DNA of 64,000 nt from Pagrus major (taxonomy: Eukaryota > Chordata > Actinopteri > Spariformes > Sparidae): positions 28,379,008-28,443,007 of the forward strand of contig NC_133221.1 of the NCBI RefSeq assembly GCF_040436345.1, written 5' to 3'. Positions 25,201 to 37,645 of this stretch are shown here, piece after piece (the first letter of the stretch is position 1; the number at the start of each line of letters is the position of its first letter). A model generated the notes under the pieces. The model saw nothing but the letters and a program-made list of their open reading frames with translations, made no database searches and was not told the origin of the DNA. The position numbers were made by a program, and so were the translations under genes.

Positions 25201-27085
25201 AAGCGACTAGCTATTCGTAGAACTGAGTAACAAGTGCTTAGTGTCAACAACAATAAATCTCCACCTGTGTGGAGAAGCATGATTACCCTTCTACTGACAA
25301 GTCCTAGTAGGACAATAATATCATTTTAATGTTCAATCATTTTAAGTTTGATAGACATTGAAATATAAAAAGGAAGATTAAAAAATTCCAAAAAAATAAT
25401 AACCTGGATGAACTGTTGATATAATTTATTAGATATATTAGATATAATTTTGAATACAAAACAATTTTCTTAATACAAAAAAAACACAAAATTTCATCAA
25501 AGGCAATTAGTTAAACTAAAACTTCAAAAATAGTTAATCAGCTGTTAGACCTATTTCACAGGCATGTTTGTTGGCACTAAATCCAGTGTTATAGATTCAT
25601 GGAGGCACAGAGCAGTCAGTCAAACAGCCTTTAACCTCGTACAAGTCCAACATTATGGAAAAGGATACAACATACATCCAATACTAAAGCACAAGCAGTG
25701 TCAGAGAAAAGCAATTTCAGACTGCTCAGGTGCAAAAATGTGCAAAAATGCACTCCTGGCAGACATTATTTTTCTATGAATTTGAAGTGTTTAAGTGTGC
25801 CGCCATCTACCTGTGACAGAATGTTCTGATCAGTCAAAGACATAATGATTTTTTTTTTTAAAAATACGATGGGGTGTATTGTTACGAGCTAGCTTGCTTG
25901 CTAGCTAGCTTTCCCACAGGAGATGGGAATGTGACGTCATCAACAGCCGATCGGCCATTTTCAGAAGATATTTTAGCCGACACCTTTGCCACCCATCTAG
26001 CTAGATAGTCAGCAAGGTCTCATCCTGTTCAACTTGGTGTTCAACTAGATAAACTTCAACACACATGATCAGTAAACACTGCTACAGCCAACTGTACAAC
26101 TAATAATTAGACCATACTAAGTCCGACCTGATGAGTGAGTGAGTGCAGGACAAAGAGTAAATGTGGGACTACAGTTTCAGTGTATTCTCACTTTTTGATA
26201 CAGTAGATGGATGGAGAGAGATATATAAGACATTTTACTAGTTACTTACGTTTATCTACATGGGTAAGAGAGCCAACTGTTGGCTGTTGGAATCAAAAAG
26301 AACTGCTGAACCAACACAAAACACTTCACATTGAGAAAGATATGAAACATGAAATGTTGCCGTATGAAGTCAGACACAAAGGTAGGCGAATGTAATTTGT
26401 TTCATTTTGCTAAATAGTGGTAGAATAACTATGAATGATTAACTGGTGTTTTGTTAGCATTCAGTTAGCCTAGCATTAGCTAACCCTATCCAATCAATTA
26501 ACCTCAATTCTGTAATTTATCACTTATTTTCCTTTGTCAAGAGCTTCTCTTATGGGCATTTGTCTTTCATATGTTCTTCATACAGTTATGATGCTTAACA
26601 ATTGACAGGTGACAAATGAGCAGTGACAGTGACAGATAATGACAGCTAGTACGCTACCCTTCAATGCATATAAAATGTCATCACTTCATCATTTTCATAA
26701 TTAGCATATGAGTTCTTGAGTTATGCCAAAAACATGTATTGTGAGGTCAAAGTGACCTGGACTGTTAAGCTTTAACCATCATTTGATCCTTGATACCAAG
26801 AGGACATTGCCACATGAATAGGTGGCGTGAGTAATAAATGTGTGCAATTGTGTAAACCAATGCCGAAACATGAGCATATACTCTCACAAATATGCACTAA
26901 ATACGGAAGTAACAGGCTAACTAAACTATTGTCCTAACAATAGGCTACACATCCAGAGGCAGCTGATGGCTAAAGCTAGCAAAGGTGCCTTGTGTCACGC
27001 ACAGAAGGTCTGCCTCAGAGACTGGCGGATGTCAGTTTGGACAGCTGGAGTTGCGAGGCTGAGGAGTTCCTGCGATAATTACAGA
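22240..27085. other. intergenic desert, no gene seen
   Basis: AT-rich DNA with only short, unconvincing open frames. Fragments of dispersed repeats can be glimpsed (about 24040-24180, related to 2226-2520, and about 24265-24310, 'ggcggcccctgtggacaaaagtgg'). Nothing resembles a conserved exon flanked by splice sites. Confidence 0.45.
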
Positions 27086-27229
27086 TTCACGTGTGACCAC
27101 AGTTATACGTATGTGTTATAAATACAACAAGAAATGTTCCCAACCGAAGGATTAGAAGAAGTGCTTGGATCTGTCTCTTTTTTGAGTGTTTTATTATGAA
27201 AATTAACCAGACGTTATGTTGTTGTTTTG

Positions 27230-27470
27230 GTGTGTGACTTCCTGTCTGCTCTGTGCTGAATTCGGCTGAAATGATGCACCGTGCTCCGGCATCCGGCAGA
27301 AATAGAAGCCTTGCGTATCTGCTACAGAAGGGTCCGGACTGCCGGAGCTGCAACGGAGTAGATACGCAACGCAGCGGAGCCAGTGGAAGAACAAGCATAG
27401 ACTAGACTGAAACCTATCAGCTCTGCTGCCGTGGTGGAGCGGAGACGGACCGAACACGGATCTGGTGGAA
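27230..27470. repeat. GC-richer repeat with internal inverted words
   Basis: A locally GC-rich block in AT-rich surroundings containing 'gccttgcgtatctgctac' and the inverted 'gtagatacgcaacgcagc'. This suggests a MITE-like foldback and not a gene; the minus-strand frames across it show no recognisable domain. Confidence 0.35.
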
Positions 27471-28872
27471 TTTAGGGGTTAGTTTGGTGAAAGAGAGAAA
27501 TTTCAATTCAAACGGTGTATGGTTGTATTTGGTTTAGTGAGGAAAATAGGCATACAAATATTTCCTTTCTTGACATTCTGTGAGTTTGGATAGCTTTCCA
27601 CCCATCTTTTTTCATCAGAGAAACGTACAAGACATCTACAACATCGGTAACTACAAAGGCACCATTGTTTTATCTCCAATGAAGCTTCTACGCATAAATT
27701 TCTCTAAAAAAAAAATGCAAAAATGGGGCCTGAATAAACAGGTTCACTATTTACATGTAAGGACACAAACAAAGCAAACATGACTTACTGGAAGCTTGTT
27801 TATTAGCTTATCTTCTGTCTGCAGGGAAACATTGCTTAGGCGTAACAAAATAATCCTGACTCCCTTCAAGTCTGAACTAAGCCTAACTGACAATGTTTTC
27901 CAGATTCTTACTGAACACAAAAGAGCTGAATACGAATCAAGTTTGCACTGCATTTACCTCAACTAACCATTAGGAACAGCTTTATTTATTCCTATACTAC
28001 CATGGCGATTGCATTTGTTTTGAGATGTCGTGGTGCATGTAATTGGTGCCATCATTAAACCAAGCACAGCAACCAATAAACACTTCAAATAACTGAAGAT
28101 AGAATCTCTCTCATTTCTTCCACTTGTGAATTCATCATCCGACTGTTACTTGGTGGGTGTTGCCAGTTTATTCTTGTAGAAATATGTAAGCTTGTACGTT
28201 GTTTATCTGCATAAGCCTCCTCTAGGCAATACACTGAAGGTCAAACCGCGGAACTTGGTTTACAGCAGCATCTAAAGAGCACGACATGTTTGAACATTGC
28301 GTTAGTCCAACTGAAGTTTTCTGTCTCCACCTATGTTATGCTCTGGTGGAGTTTAAATGACAGATGCCATTCAATGATAAAACACTTTGACTTTTAAATG
28401 TCATTCTTTCAGTCTGAATCTTCCTTTTTAAGCACAGACAGACTGTTCCTTCACTTTATAAACTGTCCCACTAAGCTCTTGAGAGTCAGTGCACTCAGAG
28501 TTACAGTAAATACCTGTGATAAAGGTGTGGTGCTGACCGCATCTGCACACAGTTCTACTACTCCCTGTTTCACATAGACGCAAGCTAAAATTACTTTGCT
28601 CTACACAAGCATCTACAAGGGAGTGGTATGGGACCAAATCCATCAAGCTAGAGGGGAATTTTACTAGACTGTATGAAAGGATTATAATGGTTGCCACACC
28701 TTCACATGAATTAGGACGATTCAGTACAAGGTTAACCACCAAGAGTGCGGCCTTTCCTCTTCTCAGGACCCTCTTTTTCAATTTTATCTCATTTTATGCA
28801 GAAAAAAATGAAAACATAGAGATTTGTGCAGGACGGTCCCCATTGATGGCATATGATGCCCAAAATTTAACT

Positions 28873-29180
28873 CAAGTCCAGCAGTGAAGTTCCTTCAGTT
28901 TGTACCGCTCCTCTAATATCAGTGCAGACTGTTAAGGTAGGAGCACAGGTCGCTAATGTCCTGTCTAATGTTAGTTAGAAATATGGACGCTCGGAATTCG
29001 TTCACAACTTCATGCTATCAATCAAGTCATGAAATTAAAAAGAACACTGCTTTGTTACCGGCCGCTAACGTTAGCTTTGCTATATAGGCTACCATAAGCA
29101 ACCCGTGCTCCTACCCTGCCTGTCTGCACTGATATTAGAGGGGTGGTACCAAGTGCAGCAATGCTACTGCTGGACTATTT
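28873..29180. mobile_element. foldback MITE of about 300 bp
   Basis: The left arm from 28873 ('agtccagcagtgaag...taccgctcctctaatatcagtgcagac...gtaggagcac') is inverted at 29085-29180 ('gtgctcctaccctgcc...gtctgcactgatattagaggggtggtac...agcagtccagca'-like). The arms run about 80-90 bp with gaps around a 120-bp centre. No coding sequence. Confidence 0.65.
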
Positions 29181-30132
29181 CGGGTGTTATATGCAATCAA
29201 AGGGGGGAATGCAACATTGAAACACGTCAAAATGCCATGCACAAATCAGCAATAAGAATGTTACATTAGCGAGTTAGCTTGTTAGCTACAGAAACATCAG
29301 CAAACTGGTTACGATTGTGTTATTGTTGTTACAAGGAAAATGACCATTATACATTGAAAGGAGGGCCATATAGGCCTAACACTTCACCCCACCTCTATCC
29401 CAACAAGAATTGGGACAGCCTAAGCTGGACATGAATGTGTGAAACACAGGGGTAGGGCTAAGCAGTAGGGACAAGGGGTGTATTGGGATTGGGCCTTTAA
29501 CAACTACCCCTTGTAACTCTGTACTGAGGGGGCCAGGGTGGACTCGAAAAGGAGGGGTAGGTGTAGAAGTTGGAAATGGGATTAAGCCCAGATATCTACT
29601 TATGTTTATGGGTTACACACTTAAGATCAGTGACTAAACTGGTTTTAAGTATAACTTAACTGGAAATATAATCTCCTCTGTATATTTAAAGTTATATTTC
29701 TTGGGGCTAGGTATAAAACACCTTTTTATCTGAGGCGGATGAAAAGAGAGCCAACAAAAATGTGACACTGTCATGCCACTTACAGACTATTTTACATGCG
29801 GTCACAGGCGGTAATGCTGCACATAATGACCTTAATACTGCAGAAGTGGCCTTACGGCTTCTTCTGCAGCCATTGTAGCACAAGAAGCATCTGTCAGCAT
29901 TCCGAAAATGTGCCAATGATCAGGATACACCTTTCTCCAGCACTAATCTTTTGCGACCACACCCAGTACTACAGTAGCCAGAGGGCAAACTGGCACAGCA
30001 GAGGCAAAGCTGAACTTATGGTGGCTGTGCAGAACAGGAGACACACCTATTACTTTGCTGCCTTCATTATAGTACAGATCTGTGCACAGGTATGTGTAGC
30101 AGGCTTTTTGCATAAAAACAGAACTTTTTTGT

Positions 30133-30185
<53 letters not shown>

Positions 30186-31360
30186 CTGTGTGCGTGTGTG
30201 TGTAAATGGTTAATACATGAGGCCAGCATCAAAGGAGTGACTGTTAATGAGACCTGGGAATGAGGAACCACACCCTGGCAACGATGCCTGCATCATGATT
30301 GTACACAGCCAGACAAAATAACGTAAGAACTTCATCGGAAAAGGCCGTCACATCGACGTAATCAAATCTGCAAGAAGCGCTTCAGTCCCTCCCCTGAATG
30401 CTGTCTGTTTCTGAGTGTAACGCTTTAATCCAATGGAACCAGGAGTGAGTGGTATTTCTGAGTATAAATGTGTCCCAGTGTGTTTGTGGAAAAACACGGA
30501 TGCCCACAGCAAATGGATGTTTGTAAAGCAAGTCTGGACTTCACAAGCAGCTACAGCAGCTGATTTAACAAACTAGTGCACTCAAAAACAGACAGGAGGA
30601 GTAGGCTCAGGCTTGCCGACTTACAAAGTTTTTTATTTTTACAGCATAAACAATAGCTTAAGTAAAAAAGTAAAGAAAAGATAAAAGGAAATTGTTCACT
30701 ATGTGTGCTGCTATACTGCTGTGATGTCATCTGTGATTATGTCAGAGAAGCTGGGCTCAGTGGATTCTCGCTGATTTGGATGACAGTTCCGTTGCACTTT
30801 TCCATGTTGGAGGCTGCAGCATAATCCCTGAAGGCTGCCTCAATTACCCCTGGAACTGTAAACTGCCACAGTCTGTGTGGTCAAGTCAGCTACAGCAGTC
30901 TGTAGCAGTGCGTCAGTGCTGTGGTAACTGACAGGTGACGTTGCAGGGCCTGCCCATCGGCTGTCGGCTAACGTCGAGCCGTCACATATCCCACACTATT
31001 AGAAATAGTCGGCCCATGTCAGTGGCTTTTCGGCCGACTCAGCAGAAGTGAGTAGAATCAACGGCGGAACCAATCGATGAGAAAAAGTCACTTTCATTTG
31101 CCCTCGGGCCTGTTGCTGTAGTATCCATGATATCACCCATGCAGTGCGGTTTCTCTTTATTTTTCACCTGGGCCTCTTGGCCAGTGTAATTTGAAACTTT
31201 CCCACACATATTCTCGATTAGATGTCACAATATAAGCGAGAGTGGCAAGGAAAACGCTGCTTTATTTATGCAGTCCAGAGTCTGCTTGTTTCCCCTTTTC
31301 AATGATGAATACAGACTACCACCAACTGATGGTATGGGAAGGTACTTCCTCTCATTCCTC
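29181..31360. other. intergenic, only a microsatellite recognised
   Basis: No gene or clear element ends seen apart from the CT microsatellite at 30135-30182. Confidence 0.4.
30135..30182. repeat. (CT)n microsatellite
   Basis: Uninterrupted CT run of about 48 bp. It creates long low-complexity frames (LSLSLS and REREREE) that are not genes. Confidence 0.95.
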
Positions 31361-31374
31361 TCAACTCAGGATGT

Positions 31375-31620
31375 CTGAGGGGCAGGGGTGAAAAAATAAA
31401 AAGGGCACTAGCTGTATGCAGTGGGGCACCAGTGAATAGAAAGCGAAGAGAGGGCACTTAACCATGTTTTGTTCTCTGTAAGGGCACCCTAAAGGGCACT
31501 TTATCGTGTTTTGTCCACTGGAAGGGCACCCTACAGAGCACTATATCGTGTTTTGTCTACCAAAGGGGCATCCAAGTGGGCACTTTCGTGGCGTTTTTTT
31601 CGAACACAAGGGATCCAGGG
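31375..31620. repeat. decayed 42-bp tandem repeat
   Basis: 'gggcact...tgttttgt...gggcaccc' units start at about 31452, 31494, 31536 and 31578, so the period is 42 bp, with increasing divergence in the last unit. The upstream sequence ('gggcactagctgtatgcagtggggcaccagtg') and one unit recur at 42010-42160, so the array sits inside a dispersed repeat. Confidence 0.65.
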
Positions 31621-33299
31621 GGGAACTTGCCTCCCTGTACCCCCTAAGCCAACCCCTACTACTGTAGTTGGCTGTTGGCTGCAGTCTTTGCGGTGTGTTC
31701 AAGTGCAGGCTTTTGGCCGAGACACAGGCGACGCAAGGCCTTTGTCGCTGCTTTTCTTTGGTGTCTTGGCCCTTAGATTTGAAGTACAGTAACACCACAG
31801 CATGTGAGTGATGAGCACAACAATCTAATCACAGTCTGCACACTGATGAACATCTACGAAAATGTCTCAGATTGTGGTTTTCATTGGTTTCCACACACAC
31901 AAACTATCATTAAAGGTTTGACAGGCAGGTAGTCTTGCTATACCACATAAAATAACTACAATCACCTGAAGGCATTTGGATGAGTGTGCTCCATATCATA
32001 AATCATACTGCATGGCCCAACACTGCATGAACTTTAAAAAGAATGCACACACTAATGAGGGAGATTATTTATTAAGCTGTTCATATAGACAGTGCTTTTG
32101 TATGTATGAGTGACATGTAGCCCAGAGATAAGTTGGATTGGGCCTCATCTCCTGTGTACCTGCTCACTCTCAGAGCATGAGGCAGCTTGCCTCAGTACAG
32201 CTGTGATATAAAAACTCATCACAGACAGCTGCATAATCAAACTGCTCCCTTATAGCTCAGGCTGCCCTGTGGCCTTGAGTCACCCGTTAGAGTGGTTTGT
32301 CACGTACTTTGACGTTCACACTGCGATACCTTTTTTTTCATTTTTCAGTGTCAGTGCAAGTTTGTTACATTTGGCTTATGTCATTGCGTCGCACTGGTTT
32401 ATTGCCATTCTCTGAAATAGCTGAAGGCAATACTGTATGTGGCGTCCTCAAAGGTGCAGTATGCACACATGCACTCAATGGTACCTTAACTTGAGTCCTA
32501 AGACAGTTTTTGGAACAGTTTGAATGAATGTGGTAAGGTGGGTCTGGTGACACTTTTCTGTCATTAAAAGACAATTGCTTGAAGTCTAAAAGTCAGTCAC
32601 ACGAAACCAAATGTGGTTTCATGTGACTTGTGTGCTATCTGAAACAATACTGTGGCATTATGGAGACACTCAGTGAAGATGATTGATGATGCACCCAGAG
32701 GCACCCACGCTGCAGCATTAACAAAATATTATGGAAGAGCCTGCAAGCCAGGGTGATAAAGATACATTTATTTTAATAAATGGAACTTGCACACAACGGA
32801 TTATGGTCTACCTGTGATTAATCATGTGAGCAAACTAAGCTAACCATACTCTAAATTACTGTGTGGCACCTATCCATAACAGTGAAATAGTCAGCCGGCT
32901 AAGTATTATCACTAGTGTAAGCCAAAATGGATTGTTTTGTAATTTATCATGCAAGAGACTCTGACAGACCTTCCACCAAAGAAACCATTGGAGAAGAAGG
33001 TGAAGGTTAACATTAACCTACATTAGCTGTGCTATATTCTGACTTACTGAATGTAGACGGTTGGTATAAAGCCTGTCATTGGGCACCTTTTCCCCCTCCA
33101 CCGCTTTCTGTGTGTACTGTTTTCAAAACCCCCATCACTTCATGAAACTACAATAACAACCTCCAAGCTAGCAAGCTACATGCTAAAACTAGCAAGTTAC
33201 TCTTCAAGTGTTGCAGTGTTGGTGTGCAGATTGCAGTGTTGTAAGAATTGGACACCTGTCGAATTCATACTAAATAGGGGGCAGAATGTCACCAGAGTA

Positions 33300-33570
33300 A
33301 ACGTTGATTGCTGATAACTGTAGCTGCTGTTAGCTACAGTAGTGCGCTCAATTAACTGTGCAGCTAGAGCGTTAGTATACTCTGGCCGGACCGGAGCTCG
33401 TAGCGTAGGGGGAGACTATCAGACTACCACCTCTTGAGGTACAAACGAGCCACGGGCTAACTGGTTAGCATGCTGACGCAATACAACATTTTCAACATGA
33501 CACCAAAACTGTTATTTCTTCACACTCTGTTGATAGTTTTAGTTTTTGAATGTTTTTAACAAAAATTAAC
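33300..33570. repeat. dispersed repeat shared with 57760-58050
   Basis: 'cggagctcgtagcg...gggctaactggttagcatgctgac...cacca.aactgttatttcttcacactctgttgat' recurs in the same order at 57800-58050 with many changes. No terminal repeats could be defined. Confidence 0.4.
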
Positions 33571-33789
33571 CTGTTTGTTAATGGCACAAACATAGACAAG
33601 CTAGCAGCTTTTACCTTTTCTTTTGCATGGATTTAGTCATTTTAATACCAGGGCTCACCTTCCCATGTGCAAACCAAGTTTCCTCCGACACCTAGGCTGC
33701 CCAAGATGACTGTGATTGGTTTCAAGCCACAGCGTTTTTTTCCCCTATACCACAATTACCAGATGAAGTCAGTACTTGATATATATACC

Positions 33790-35115
33790 AGAATATATTT
33801 ATATTTTATATTCTTCAAAGTAGCCACCTTTTGCTTTGATGACAGCTTTGCACACTTCTGGCATTCTCTCATTCAGATTCATGAGATAGTCACCTGGAAT
33901 GGTTTTCAATCAACAGGTGTGCCTCGTCAAGAGTTAATTTGTGGAATTTCTTGCCTTCTTAATGAGATTTGGTTTGAGACCATCAGTTGTGTTGTGCAGA
34001 GCTAGGGTTGGTACACAGTTCAATACAGTGAATAGCGCTATTTGACTACTGTTGTAATCCATATTATGGCAAGAACCACTCAGCTTAGTAAAGAGAAATG
34101 ACAGACCATCATTACTTTAAAACATGAACGTCAGTCAATCTGGAAAATTCCAAGAACTTTAATGTATCCTCAGTCGAGTCGTGAAAAAAATCAAACACAT
34201 GATGAAACTGGCTCTCATGAGTACTACCCCAGGAGAGGAAGACCAAGAGCTACCTCTGCTGCAGAGGATAAGTTCATTAGAGTTACCAGCCTCAGAAACC
34301 AAAAATTACCAGCACCTCAGATTAGAGCCCACATAAATTCTTCAGAGTCCAAGTAGCAGACACATCTCAACATCAACTGTTCAGAGGAGACTGTGTGAAT
34401 CAGGCCTTCATGGTCGAATTGCTGCAAAGAAGCCACTACTGAGGAAGAACAACAAGAAGAGAAGTGTTTGGGCCAAGAAACACAAGGAATCGACATTAGA
34501 CCAGTGGAAAGATTTTTGGTTCCACCCGCTGTGTCTTTGTGGGACACAGAAAAGGTGAGCGGATGGTTTCTACATGTGTGGTTCCCACTGTGAAGCATGG
34601 AGGAGGAGGTGTGATGGTGTGTGGGTGCTTTGCTGATGACACTGTTGGTGATTTATCCAAAATTCAAGGCACACTTAACCAGCATGGCTACCACAGCATT
34701 CTGCAGTGACATGCCATCCCATCTGGTTTGCGCTTAGTGGGACCATCATTTGTTTTTCATGACCCCAAACACACCTCAAGGCTTTGTAATGGCTGTCTGA
34801 CCAAGAAGGAGGGTGATGGAGTGCTAATTCAGATGACCTGGCCTCCACAATCACCCAACCTAAACCCAATTGAGATGGTTTGGGATGAGTTGGACCGCAG
34901 AGTGAAGGCAAAGCAGCCAACAAGTGCTCAGCACCTCTGGGAACTCCTTCAAGACTGTTGGAAAACCATTCCAGGCGTCTACCTCATGAATCTGATTGAG
35001 AGAATGCAAAGAGTGTGCAAAACTGTCGTCAAAGTTAAAAGTGGCTATTTTGAAGATCATATGTAAAAAAAACATTGAATGAGAAGGTGTGTCCAAACTT
35101 CTGACTGGCCAAAAA
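33790..35115 (+). mobile_element. Tc1-like transposon relic
   Basis: The right end 'gaatgagaaggtgtgtccaaacttctgactgg' is a typical Tc1-family terminus in fish, but no matching inverted copy is found at the left, so that end is lost or highly diverged. The body holds the broken transposase described separately. It cannot move by itself. Confidence 0.75.
34060..35066 (+). pseudogene. broken Tc1-like transposase
   Basis: Frames across the region give the successive parts of a Tc1 transposase: the N-terminal HTH and GRPRATSAAEDKFIRVTS region (34162-34356), the VVPTVKHGGGGVMV core (about 34577), and a C-terminal open stretch from 34728 with SPNLNPIEMVWDELDRR. Frames change several times. The segment that should carry the first catalytic Asp (SDES-type) is deleted, and the second Asp region is reduced to 'HDPKHTS'. 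Only the final Glu motif is intact, so it is inactive. Confidence 0.8.
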
Positions 35116-35199
35116 TTGTTGGCAGAGACAGCTTCCAAATAAAAAACTTCACAAACCTTCAACACAAAGGTTCTTTTATAGCATGATCTCCCCAAAGTC

Positions 35200-36005
35200 A
35201 GCTCATGTCACACTGACACATTGTTTACTCTTTTCTTTATCCGTTGGTTGACTTTGGCAATCAGTTAAGTATAGACGCTGAAACTGCTGATGTACACTAA
35301 GCATTCCACATATGCCTCACCCTGCCTCACACTTCACAGGAACTCACCCTGCAGTCTGTACCCAAGATATGTAACACTAATTGTTTCCCTTATTTGCCAT
35401 TTCAAGATGCTTATTAAACAGCGTCATTATTGCACAGGTGTGGCATTTTGTAAGGTCACAATAAAAGGCCACTCGACCTCACAACTGCAGACCACATGTA
35501 ACCACACCTCAAACTGTCAGAATGTGTCTCAGGGAAGCTCATCTGTGTGCTTATTGTCCTCACCAGCAGCTTGACCAGACTGCTGGTGGTTAGTATGAAC
35601 TTAAGAAGGCAAATGATCACTTTCGATGGTGTCTGGCATTTTGGAGAAGTGTTCTCTTCAGGGATGAATCACGGCCTCATGTTGCAAGGATCCTGACACA
35701 ATTCCAGTAAGATGACAACATCCCCGTTTTTGCATGGCCTGTATACTCATCAGATATGTCAGGCCTTGAACTTGTTCGGGATGTTGTCAGGATCAATGTG
35801 TGCGACAGCATGTTCCACTTGCGCAACTTCGCACAGCCACTGAGGTGCAGTGGACCAGCATTGCACAGGCCACAATCAGCCAGCTTATCAGCTCCATGCG
35901 AAAACAGATGTGTCGCTCTGGTGGTCACACCAGATGCTAACTGGATCTTGTTGGGCATTTGTGTCGTTGAGTTTACTTAGCTCTAAATCAAGAACCCGGC
36001 CTGAT
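35200..36005 (+). pseudogene. second, more decayed Tc1/mariner relic
   Basis: Pieces include a 5' leader-like segment at 35390-35480 ('cagcgtcattattgcacaggtgtggcatttt', 'cacaataaaaggccact'). A C-terminal transposase remnant at 35730-35960 reads as a degraded SPDMSPIEHVWD-like region, then 'ISQLISSMRKQMCRSGGHTRC'-like. Most of the catalytic core is absent. It is a family distinct from the neighbour at 33790 and is abutted by the LINE tail at 36008. Confidence 0.55.
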
Positions 36006-36007
36006 AT

Positions 36008-37645
36008 TCAGTTTTTTTTATTTTTTTATTTTTTTATTTATTCATATGCACAATGATAAAAAAAACAAGAATTATATTTAATAATACAAAGGCAAATAAT
36101 TGTGCAGGAGAGGAAAAGAAGCCCAAAGGGCTTATATGAATTCCTCCCCCTCAATATAAAATCACTAAAACAAATTAACCAATAGAAAAGAAAAAGAAAA
36201 AAAAGATAAAAGAGCAAAAAAGGGAAAAAGACAAAGAAAAGACACAATAAACAAACAAACAGAGAGAGAAAAATATCCATAAAATTACAAATTCATTTCG
36301 GTTATACTAGACATGAGTATTGTTTTGCCTGGATAGAAGATACCTCACCAGACTAGTCCTAAACATTTTGTAGGATGATATAAGCTTAAGAGACCTATCT
36401 AAAGAGTTCCAGAGTTGGGGGCCATGGAATTTAATACAAGATTTATGACTGGAGGTACGACAAAGAGGTAAATGAAAGTTCTTCAGGCCTCTCACTGAAT
36501 AAGAGTGAATATCTGATGATAACAAAAAAAACTTATGAAAAGTGCCTGGAATGTCTTGTTTGTAATGAATGAATTTAAACATAAACAGACATGTTTGAAA
36601 CATATTAATAGAAAAAATTGATAAAAAGTTTAAATTTGCTAAATAATAGTGCAGATGGCACTTGATTAGTAGAATTTGAAATCATTCTCAAGAATCTTTT
36701 CTGAATTGAGAATAACTGATTAAGGTACGAGGAATATGAAGCACCCCAAACAATGTTACAGTATGTCAAATATGGATAAATTAAACTGTGATATAATGTC
36801 ATAAGACAGGACTGATTAACTAAGGAAGAGACTCTTCTGATAATGCCATAGGACTTCATAATTTTTTTGCATACATACTCAATATGGTTTCCCCAGGACA
36901 ATCTTTCATCTACTAATATACCAAGAAATTTTGCACACGAGACTTGTTTGATTTCAATGTTATTAATTTGCAGCTTTGAGTCCTGCTTAGGAAAAGTTTT
37001 ATTTTTGTTTCTAAAAAGTATATAATTTGATTTGTTTACATTCAAGGAAAGCTTGTTCATCTGAAACCATCTTGAGGCGTATTCCAGCATGGTATTGGCA
37101 TTTCTGATTAGACATCCAAAGTCAGAGTGAGACATGGCAAAGTTAGTATCATCCGCAAATAAAATGGGCAAAGAAGACTCAGACATTACAGCAAAATCAT
37201 TAATAAAAATTAGAAACAGAAGGGGCCCAAGAATTGACCCTTGAGGCACACCATAGTATAGTTTTGCTTTCTTAGATTCATGACCATTAATACAAACATA
37301 TTGTTCTCTGTTACAAAAGTAATCACTAAACCATTTGATCACAACATCTTGAAGACCATATCGGTGGAGTTTTGACAGGAGAATATCATGGTCAACTGTG
37401 TCAAACGCTTTTGAGAGATCCAAAAAAATACCAATAGCAAACATATTTTTGTCCAGAGCAGTAGAAATTTTATCAATAAGTTGCAAAAGAGCCATATATG
37501 TTGAGTGCTTTTTGCGAAAACCATATTGGTGTTTGTACAATATGTCATTATCATTGAGGTGTGAAATAACTCTTGTGTAAACTAACTTTTCGAGGACCTT
37601 GGAAAAGCACGGTAAGATAGAAATTGGTCTATAATTGTTAAAGAC
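36008..37645 (-). mobile_element. 5'-truncated non-LTR retrotransposon (LINE)
   Basis: Minus-strand element ending in an A-rich tail made of (A5-7 TAA) units (plus-strand T-rich run 36009-36045), which marks its 3' end. It starts abruptly inside the RT domain near 37645, as expected for incomplete reverse transcription. It abuts a Tc1 relic at its tail side. Target-site duplications could not be assigned. Confidence 0.8.
36307..37645 (-). pseudogene. LINE reverse transcriptase, partial, one frameshift
   Basis: The open frame from about 37645 to 36605 carries RT blocks in order: NNYRPISILPCFSKVLEK, HQYGFRKKHST, LSKAFDTVDHDILLSKL, GVPQGSILGPLLFLIFINDF, and the catalytic FADD (FADDTNFAMS). The thumb region follows with FLGILVDERLSW and YLTYCNIVWG. 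A frame change near 36605-36630 moves into a second frame (to 36307), which continues the normal C-terminal tail (HSYSVRGLKNFHLPLCRTSS, GPQLWNSL). The endonuclease domain is missing. Assignment is to the L2/CR1/Jockey-like RT group; the exact clade is not determined. Apart from truncation and one frameshift it is well preserved, so the insertion is fairly young. Confidence 0.85.

Noticed and set aside
27087..27457. Two overlapping minus-strand frames in a GC-richer block
   Set aside because: The block has internal inverted words typical of a MITE, and the frames show no domain, splice context or poly(A) signal.
30050..30271. Open frames with REREREE or LSLSLS tracts
   Set aside because: Produced by the CT microsatellite at 30135-30182.
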